From positions 469,001 to 533,000 of the forward strand of contig JALIZF010001751.1 in NCBI GenBank assembly GCA_029948255.1: a stretch of DNA of 64,000 nt. Reading direction: 5' to 3'. The stretch comes from Telmatactis stephensoni. Taxonomy: Eukaryota; Cnidaria; Anthozoa; Actiniaria; Isophelliidae. The position numbers and the translations under genes are program-made. The notes under the pieces are model-generated. The model was given only the letters and a program-made list of their open reading frames with translations. It was not told the origin of the DNA and searched no databases. Within the stretch, counting starts at the first letter, position 1. Every line of letters starts with the position of its first letter. Shown one piece after another: positions 57,219 to 64,000 of this stretch.

Positions 57219-57477
57219 AGATGTCGATAAGCTTCGATAAACCCAGCCGTACCTCGATAGTCTAAAGACTAATTATTATCGACTCCATTGTATATGATAC
57301 ACAGTTTTCTCATCCACCAGGCCTACATTTTCTTGTTTTTAAACTAGTCATAGAACTGAAATAAAGCCAAATAATGTTCTTTCCAAAAAGGTCATCCCTA
57401 TTGTTTAGATTTATACCGTCTCAGACTACCGGTAGGAATTTGTATCTTGACCAACTTCACGACTTTGTGTCTTTTTG

Positions 57478-57665
57478 AATCGCTTTTGTGTGAAACCCTC
57501 CTCAATCATATAATAAGACAGTTAAATACCTCGAATCTTTTACCTTGAACCCTCGTATATGGCTAAAAGCCTCGCTTCTCGGTATTTATCCCTTCTAAAA
57601 GCCGAGCTTCGAGGTATTTAACTGTCATATTATGTGATTGAGGAGGGTTTCACACAAAAGCGATT
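57478..57665. mobile_element. Palindromic MITE, copy 2 of the shared element
   Basis: Homologue of 21,580-21,767, with the same arms. Confidence 0.8.
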
Positions 57666-58164
57666 AATGACGTTGTACTAGCTAGCGGCTCAAACTTGGG
57701 AGGTACGCTCACTAAAAAACACAGTCGAACCACCTTAACGTTTATGCCCAAAATTGTAGCTCCTTTTGATTGCTGGGTTGGATGTGACGTCACGGCAGCC
57801 ATTGTAGACGAACTTCAACGAAAGATTCCTCATTAGCGCTTATTGTTTGTTTATCCAAGATGGCTACCGCTTCATTGTCTTTTGATTCTCGAAGAAATGG
57901 ATGAAACCCACCAATACGCGCTTTTTATATTTTTTGTGTGTAAAAAACAAAATAAAAACCAATAAACATTTATGACGACTTTGGGTGTTCAAAATGAGTG
58001 GTGACAAGTCACCCAATTCAATCTATAATTTAAGAGGACACTTTTAACCGTCAATTCGTCTCACCAGTTTGTGTATTGGTGCTCCTTTCTTTGCAATAAA
58101 TGTTGGTTACAACGATACAAATTTTGGGAACTCATAAGTCAACGCGCAGCGCATGGTTTACAAT

Positions 58165-59051
58165 GGACCATTTCCGAGATGCGGAGACCGCTTTCAAGAA
58201 GATCGCGGACGGACTTGAAAACGAGGCATTTTCGGGCAATGTCAACAAAATAGCAGAGAGATTTCAAGACGATTCAAAAACAATCAGATCTTAATACCTC
58301 ATGGAAAAATCATCACTTCTGTCATTACATATCGACAACTGAATCCACATAGAATTCCACTGATATGAAGAATATACTGTTTTTGGCGACTTTCTGGCAT
58401 TAAAATCGATGACTGAGTCAAAGATCCCCGAGAAATCCCCACAACAGAGTATTGATAAAAGGAAAAAATAAATGCTTCAATTGAAGAATAACTCATAAAA
58501 ACATTCAAGATTCAATAGAAAATAATTTATTGATCATTTTGTTTATTAGAGTATTAATGTTTTTGTACAATAAAGTCATAAAATTCTCAACTTACAGCTT
58601 TTTTAGTGAAACATCCAATCGCTCGTTGATCGTTAACAATAAAACATCTTCTAAAATCAGCTCTATTTACTTCAAATATTATCAAATATTGATGTAGACT
58701 TCCAGATACGAGACATGATAAAGAATGAAAGAAAATACCTTATAAAAAACATTTTTTGTAGTCAGCTGCTAGCCCTTTCACAGAGCCGAAACGGCTCAGC
58801 TGATATCGCCCTTCAGAACTCTGTTCTTTAGCTTCATAGACAGAAATGGAAGTCCAGATAGTTAGATCAAAAGCATTACAAAGCTAGAATCCTTTAGTTT
58901 TGTCTTACAGCTTAAATGAGAGCCGCAAAAAGGTGTTATTTTAGCCTTACTTCTAAACTTTCTGTCAGAAACAAATGTGCCCGAAAATACCTCGTTTTCA
59001 AGTCGTGCCCGCGATACTTTTGTCAGTGGTCTACGCATCTCGGAAATGGTC
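58165..59051. mobile_element. 887-bp element with about 80-bp inverted ends, copy 2 only
   Basis: The left arm starts ggaccatttccgagatgcg. The right arm ends with its complement up to aaatggtct. Both arms share gacttgaaaacgag and attttcgggc in the inverted sense. A short frame (58,164-58,292) across the left arm reads MDHFRDAETAFKKIADGLEN and looks codon-like. The copy 1 empty site is acaattcaaattacc near 22,255; the target duplication is probably AT. It sits within 20 bp of the exon 3 donor. Confidence 0.75.
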
Positions 59052-59099
59052 TATTCCAATTACCTCCAAAAGAAGTAATATAAAAATTAGGTACTACCT

Positions 59100-60052
59100 A
59101 ATAGCGGAGCTCCCATTTAAATATAATAATAATTTTAAATACTTTGTTTTATTTTGACATTTTTGATTCAAATGAATTGGGCTTGCTGTGGTAATAGGCA
59201 AACAAAGATTGCATTTTGTTGTAAAAGTTGAAATAAAGACTATAGATCAAGCTTTATTTCTTGCCCTTCAGTCTCCTGAGAATTATAAGGCTTTCAACTC
59301 AGTGACCATAGTGATATTTATTCAGATATTTGTGTCAGATTTTATAATTGACTTAGTAGTAAGTGCTTCATAATTCTCAGAAATAGGATGCAAAAATCCC
59401 TCAAACTGATTTCATTCACATAAATACTGAACCTAATTCAACATCCTTCAATTAAACAATTAGACATTGCAGAAAATTATATTTAGATTTTTCTGTCTTG
59501 ACAGTATTGTGGCATCTTGTTTTTTTTTTTTTTGTATTATGTAGAGTAGAATGACACTGATAAATAGTTGTCTTTACACGAAACAAGAATTCTCTCTTCC
59601 AGGTTACACTAATCATGACTTTAGATGAAATTGTAAAACAACTCAAAACAACTACTACCTAAAAGCAAAGCTCCAATTTCAATTTTAATTTTTTTATGTT
59701 CTTGATTCAAATGAATTGGGCTTCCTGTGGTAATTGAAAAAGTTGAAATGAAGATTATTTAAAAAGCATTTTTAAAATAAGTTTTGGTTTTGGTTTGTAT
59801 ATTGTATGGGCTTGTATGCTCAGTGACCTTTGTTACAGTAAATTTCAATATTCAGATTCACTGTCAGATTTCATAACTGACTTTGTAAGGGTTCATAATT
59901 TTCAGAAATAGAAAGCAAAATCTCCAAAACATTTTTTTAAATTGATACAAGTAATTAAACCTTTTTGACATCCTGAATATTACAGAACAACATATATTGA
60001 CTATATTGATTTGTCTGTCTTCACTATATTTGTGACATCTTGTTTTTTTGTG

Positions 60053-60083
<31 letters not shown>

Positions 60084-61296
60084 TGTTTTGTTATTTAATG
60101 TAGAATAGAATGACACACTAGTTAGGTGAATACTTGTCTCCCACTTTTCTCTTCCAGGTTACACTGATAATACAATTTAAAGTGATTATAAAAACAGCTA
60201 ATTGAAATAACAAGAAAACAAGGAATTAAGCATTTTCAGTCTGTATTTAAGGCTTCACAGGGCTCACTGAGCAACTTCATCCAGATGAATAAAGTAAAAC
60301 AACTCTAGTTTGCATGGCAAAATTCCTTCTTTTTTTCCTGTCAATTGTTTCATTAAATTCCAGACCAAAACTTGAGCTGTATTTACACATTAGTGGGGTT
60401 GAAATAAGTTCAAAATTAATTTTTTTTACTAATTTTATCATTATTAGAACTAGTGCAAAAAGTTCACCGTAAAACAAAATGTCGTTGTACATTTCATGTA
60501 AGGCTTGATCGAGTGTTTCTTTAAACTTGGCCACAGTTCAACGTGCATAAAAGGTTTTTTTTAAAGTCATCAATCCCAAATCAAAGATAAAAGATCAAAT
60601 ATAGGTACAAGAGACTTTTTGATATCATTTTCTGGCCAGGGTCTTTACCTTGAAGTGCTTTCCTTGTTGTCTTTTCGAAGCATACTGGTCCTTGTTTCAC
60701 GCTCAATGCAGACGATTCTTGATTTATTTCCAACTTTGGCTAGATTTTTAAGCAGCTTTACTGAAGGCATCTTCACGAAACGAAGAATACACGATCCTCA
60801 ATGACTCATTCATTATGAGGAATTTTTTTAAACTACGAATCCAACTAAAAAGTCGTTCAACTTTGAAAATATCCTCTGTGTCTTTCGTCTTTCGAGCAGT
60901 TTTTGAAACGACACCAGGCCCGAAAAAAATTCAAACGTACGGTTTTTTTCGCTTTAACCTGTCAAGATTGGCACAGATTAATGTCCATCAAAATCGCTAA
61001 ATTTTTACGAGGTTTCGAGAATACTATTTTTAAGCTTTGCAAGTTAAAACTGCAAGGAAACTTGTAAATTTTCAGTTTTCAAAGTGTCAGCGCGCGTCAA
61101 GTTGGCGCCAAAAAGCAATCAGCCAATCAGCATCGCGATGTACACGGACGTACGGACGTATGTATGTATGTATGTATGTACGGACGGGCAGTGACGTATA
61201 CTCAAGCCATGAAAAATCAGCTCGATAGGGTTACTCATTTTTCTAAAGTATGGTGCTCCGCTCGCGCGGGCCTTCGGCCCGCGCGGGAGCTCCGCT
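59100..61296. mobile_element. 2.2-kb element inserted into SLC22 copy 2 exon 3
   Basis: Inverted ends tagcggagctccc (59,101-59,113) and gggagctccgcta (61,284-61,296). The right end also carries a GC palindrome (gcgcgggccttcggcccgcgc). The interior has two diverged blocks of about 540 bp (starting near 59,170 and 59,705, each with attcaaatgaattgggctt and tcttccaggttacact). No protein recognised. The exon sequence tataaaag resumes at the right end; the left junction has an extra atataaaa stretch that may be the target duplication. Confidence 0.75.
61141..61185. repeat. (GTAT)n microsatellite
   Basis: A short tandem of tatg/gtat units between two cggacg motifs inside the 2.2-kb element. Confidence 0.8.
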
Positions 61297-61567
61297 ATAA
61301 AAGAAATGGAGGAACACTGGTCACCCATACATATGTCCTCCATTCTCTTATGAAGTAAGCTATCAGAACTCTAATGAAACTACCGGCCTTCCAGAAGAAG
61401 CTGTTTACGTTTCCCATCCTTGCTCGAAAGCCTGGTCCAATGACTTCCATCATCAGGATAAACTGAGATAAGGTAGCACTGATCATGAATGCACCACTCC
61501 CAAAACGCAGAACGGCGAAGAGAGGAATCGATGTCTTTACAAAGGCCTGGCAAATACCACATAATGC
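61296..61567 (-). pseudogene. SLC22 copy 2, exon 3 (5' portion)
   Basis: Acceptor and TM3-TM6 coding sequence are intact up to PPFLLY. The sequence then runs into the GC-rich terminus of a 2.2-kb element. The missing last 14 bases and the donor ggag|gtaatt are found at 59,064-59,077 on the far side. Confidence 0.85.
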
Positions 61568-61942
61568 CTTAAATAATCAATACAAAGTCATATTAGTTTG
61601 ATACCTTTTCAGTGAATGTCAGTAGCAAATTAATTATATGGCTGTAGTTAGATAACAGATAATAGAAGATGATAGCTGCTGGTGGGAGTTTAACATAACC
61701 TGCTCAACGTGTAAAAATAATATTTAAAAACAGAAAAGTCGTATGATTTTGCATACAGATGATGCCGTCATGATTAATGCTGTATACAGCATCTCAAGAG
61801 CTCTAAGAGGTTTTTGCATGTGATTTTAACCTAATGCGTGATTGATACACTGTCGTTAGACTGAGTTTGAATGTAGAGAATACTAAATTAATGTTAGCAG
61901 GAAGCAAATGGATGATATTAAAGATAAAGTTAGAATGGAAAA

Positions 61943-62870
61943 TGTATTTTCCATTGGTATGCAGAGTATTGCAAACTGAATTGCAATTAAGTATTCAGTT
62001 CTCGTAAGTTACGTAACCCCATTGTGAATTGCACGGAGTGCGTGCAATACATTAGTATTTAAGGATGTTCAGTTGTTCAGTTCTCCACTCACGCTCGCGG
62101 ACCCGCATCCTGTGGTTAGTTATCAGTAAGTCATCATGTCCGAAGAAGAGCATCACACTGTGCATCCCCGACGAAGAAAAGCCGGCCGTGCTCAAGAACA
62201 AGCGACTTCAGCCGCCGTCTCGGCCGACGATGTCTTCTCTCTATTCAAAAATTACCTAGAGGACAAGCTAGAAGAGAACAACAAAGGTCTGGAAGAGAAG
62301 ACAAAAATAGACAAGCAGGTATCGCAAATGAAGTTTAAGGGAAACCAGTGCCAGTACGAGCTCAACACTAAAATAGAAAAGATTCTCGATAAAATCAAAG
62401 ACGAGAATGCAGACGCAAGCCAGCCCATCAGCAAGCTAGTCGACGAGGGGAAAGAGATGATTAAGAAAAGGCAGAAGTTAATTCGAATTGCCGATAAGTC
62501 CAAAGACGGATGGAAAGTTGTAGAGGAGTACGTCTCCGATGAATTAGCGTCGGATACCGAAGACGAAAAGAGGCTGAGAAAAGCCAAAGAAACCGTGGCG
62601 CGAAAGAGAAGGTCCAGCAAGCAGTCCGAAGAGCAGAAAGAATCCAAAATGCCCCGAAATTCCAGTCGGGAATCTGAGAGGCAGCTTTTTCGTGGTAAGA
62701 TTAATCTCATGCATGTTTGTCCTACTATTTGTGCGAATTTTTTACTTTGTAATTCTCACTGTGTATCTGGGTCCGCAGCGAACCAACCATATAACCTGTT
62801 GTGTGTCTGTCTGTCTCGTAGTTTAAAGGGAAAATATTTTACATTCGGTTGAGCGCAGCGAATTAGAATG
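61943..62870 (+). mobile_element. Copy 2-specific insertion with gag-like exon
   Basis: Copy 1 reads gaatggaaaataaaatatat across this point (22,920). The insert brings its own upstream region, an ORF with a splice donor, and a short second exon region. It interrupts the old LINE relic. Its ends are not simple inverted repeats; a deletion derivative of a larger retroelement is likely. Confidence 0.65.
62136..62694 (+). CDS. Gag-like ORF, possibly DIRS/Ngaro type
   Basis: An ATG at 62,136 opens a charged, coiled-coil-rich protein: EEHHTVHPRRRKAGRAQ, SLFKNYLEDKLEENNKGL, KRQKLIRIADKSKDGWKVVE, EYVSDELASDTEDEKRLRK, then a basic Arg/Lys/Ser tail. A good donor (cgtg|gtaaga) ends it at 62,694 and an acceptor (tctgtctcgtag) follows near 62,820. 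The unspliced frame continues to 62,852. The KLI-x-AD-x-S ... W-x-VVEEY-x-DELA pattern recalls the first ORF of tyrosine-recombinase retroelements in cnidarians, from memory and with limited certainty. No reverse transcriptase or recombinase follows, so the copy is incomplete. Confidence 0.5.
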
Positions 62871-63126
62871 TAAACAAAATATATCCCTGGCTTAAACAAA
62901 ATAAAGAGGAATGGAATTCGCTCATATGCAGACATTGGAAGTTTGAATGTAAAGAAGACTAAAATAAGATAGCAGGAAGCAAAACTTTGTTGTCAGTTTT
63001 TGAGGATTTTGAATTCAATCTCGATAATGGGTCTTTGAGCGTGAGTAGTCCTACGTAGGTACATTCCCGGCAAAATAATGTAAGCAGCCAGTGTTACACT
63101 GTGGAATACAAGAAAGAAAGCCGGAA

Positions 63127-63160
63127 AGAAGAAGAAGAAGAAGAAGAAGAAGAAGAAGAA
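63127..63160. repeat. (GAA)n microsatellite, copy 2
   Basis: Homologue of 23,174-23,214. Confidence 0.9.
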
Positions 63161-63279
63161 ACTCAAGAGGATAAAAAACATATGCATCTTTATAGTAAAA
63201 AAAGGCATGTCCAAGTGAAAAGAACATACAAGAAAAAGGAAATGAGAAGCTACAAAAATATCAGCAGTTAGCGCCTATG

Positions 63280-63505
63280 AAATAAGGGAAAGGAGACCAG
63301 GATATCGGGTGGAGGTAGTACCAGAGTGATTGGGAGTTTAGGAGGAGGGATGGAAATAGCGGAAAGAGATGTTCAAATTAAAATTGTTCAAGGAGACCTA
63401 CTGTGTTAGTGCACTCTATCGAGAAATGCAGAAGGCTGTTCTGTTCGAAAGTGAGTCAATATTGAGGAAAGTTATTTCAGGATTAGTACAAAAAGAAGAA
63501 TAAGA
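63280..63505 (+). pseudogene. REL-type LINE 3' relic, copy 2
   Basis: Better preserved than copy 1: RPGYRVEVV, GSLGGGMEIAERDVQ, then EMQKAVLFESESILRKV in broken frames. Confidence 0.5.
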
Positions 63506-63514
63506 CTATATTTA

Positions 63515-64000
63515 TGGCTCTCAGTATAGTTAATACCCTGATAACTCGTGCTAGAGACATTCCATCTTCAGAGGAATTCAGAGAAAAAGAACTTACACAC
63601 GTAAAAAGAGTGCGTACTATTAATAATTATCCAACTATGGCGATTCAGAAGTTTTTATAGCATGCGCAAGATCGATCGTCATTCCACCCTTGTTATTTAC
63701 GGATGACCATGCTGAAAAAGACGACGAAGAAAAAAGGCCGACAGTAGTTTTTCGTTATGTCAAAGAGGTGTCAGAAAGACTTCTAAAAAAATTAAAAACA
63801 ACAACAACAACAACAACTAAACATCAAAGTTGTCCATCGCCCCTAAAACAATTTAAGATGTGCAAACTCTATCCCCGTCCCAAAGGTCGTGAAAAAGCCT
63901 AATCACACTAAGGTAATATACAAAATCTAATGCCAAGAGTGTAATTTTGTAAATTACAGTCAAACAGAAAGAGCGTTAAGGACCAGCGTAATGGAGCATA
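63515..64000 (+). pseudogene. Penelope-like relic, copy 2 (cut by window)
   Basis: Homologue of 23,578-24,060 with the same frameshifts, so the element was already dead before duplication. Continues beyond the window. Confidence 0.5.

Larger units (their letters stand above)
46815..61567 (-). pseudogene. SLC22-like transporter, second copy, probably disrupted
   Basis: Seven of nine exons are in the window: exon 3 split (61567-61296 plus 59077-59064), exon 4 55351-55109, exon 5 54282-54148, exon 6 49486-49407, exon 7 49134-49026, exon 8 47316-47244, exon 9 47030-46815. Exons 1 and 2 should lie just beyond 64,000. Splice sites and exon lengths match copy 1 except at two lesions: a 2.2-kb insertion inside exon 3, and a frameshift in the cytoplasmic tail. 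The remaining coding sequence is very similar (NSFFWKAG for NGFFWMTG in exon 3, ALRQLY for AMRHLY in exon 9), so the duplication is young. Unless the insert is spliced out, the product would lose its reading frame after TM6. Calling it a pseudogene is an inference; transcript data could overturn it. Confidence 0.8.
46245..64000. repeat. Segmental duplication, copy 2 (SLC22 locus, cut by window)
   Basis: Direct-oriented duplicate of the block starting at 14,278. Matching landmarks include all shared exons, the compound microsatellites, the palindromic MITE at 57,478 and the Penelope relic near 63,515. It is expanded by copy-specific insertions at 47,456, 47,765-48,449, 48,561, 49,515, 51,223, 56,029, 58,165, 59,100 and 61,943. 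Confidence 0.9.

Noticed and set aside
62252..62710. 152-codon minus frame opposite the gag-like exon
   Set aside because: Antisense shadow. The plus frame has charged coiled-coil composition, an ATG and a splice donor; the minus frame is only serine/leucine-rich.

Overview
The window looks like a piece of a repeat-rich animal genome, most likely a cnidarian and probably an anthozoan such as a stony coral. The reasons are spliced genes with short conserved exons and GT/AG borders, abundant tri-, tetra- and pentanucleotide microsatellites, many small palindromic DNA elements, LINEs with a restriction-like endonuclease, a Penelope-like relic, a possible DIRS/Ngaro-type gag exon and a Ty3-type LTR retrotransposon. 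The taxon is inferred from this mix and was not tested by any search.

Layout. (1) 1-13,920: two large arrays of one 30-bp minisatellite lie in opposite orientation (1-2,160 and about 8,508-13,920). They enclose about 6.3 kb holding several small palindromic elements and a two-exon minus-strand gene (8,507 to 4,932). Its predicted product joins a DDE-transposase-like region, an OTU-type cysteine protease domain and a double CXC cysteine-rich domain. The arrangement resembles a Foldback-type transposon with satellite-built inverted ends. The right array also has a 59-monomer (1,770 bp) higher-order repeat. (2) 14,278-25,650: a complete nine-exon minus-strand SLC22-like (major facilitator) transporter gene. 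The exons join into one 550-codon frame, and the introns carry microsatellites, small elements and LINE/Penelope relics. (3) 25,650-46,240: no host gene was recognised. It holds a degenerate LINE, a perfect (ATTCT)66 tract, small inverted-repeat elements, and a cluster of restriction-like-endonuclease LINEs bordered by (ATT)n. One of these LINEs is split by a young Ty3-type element with identical LTRs and an intact gag-pol frame. (4) About 46,245-64,000: a second copy of the SLC22-like gene, offset about 32 kb. It is cut by the window end before exons 1-2 and appears damaged: a 2.2-kb element sits inside exon 3 and a frameshift shortens the C-terminus.

The two SLC22 copies form a recent head-to-tail segmental duplication. 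Each copy gives the pre-insertion site for elements present only in the other, so several small elements can be delimited to the base, with target duplications (8-bp hAT-like, TA, AT, 4-bp retroelement). This comparison and the inverted-minisatellite/transposase-OTU-CXC locus are the most informative parts of the window.
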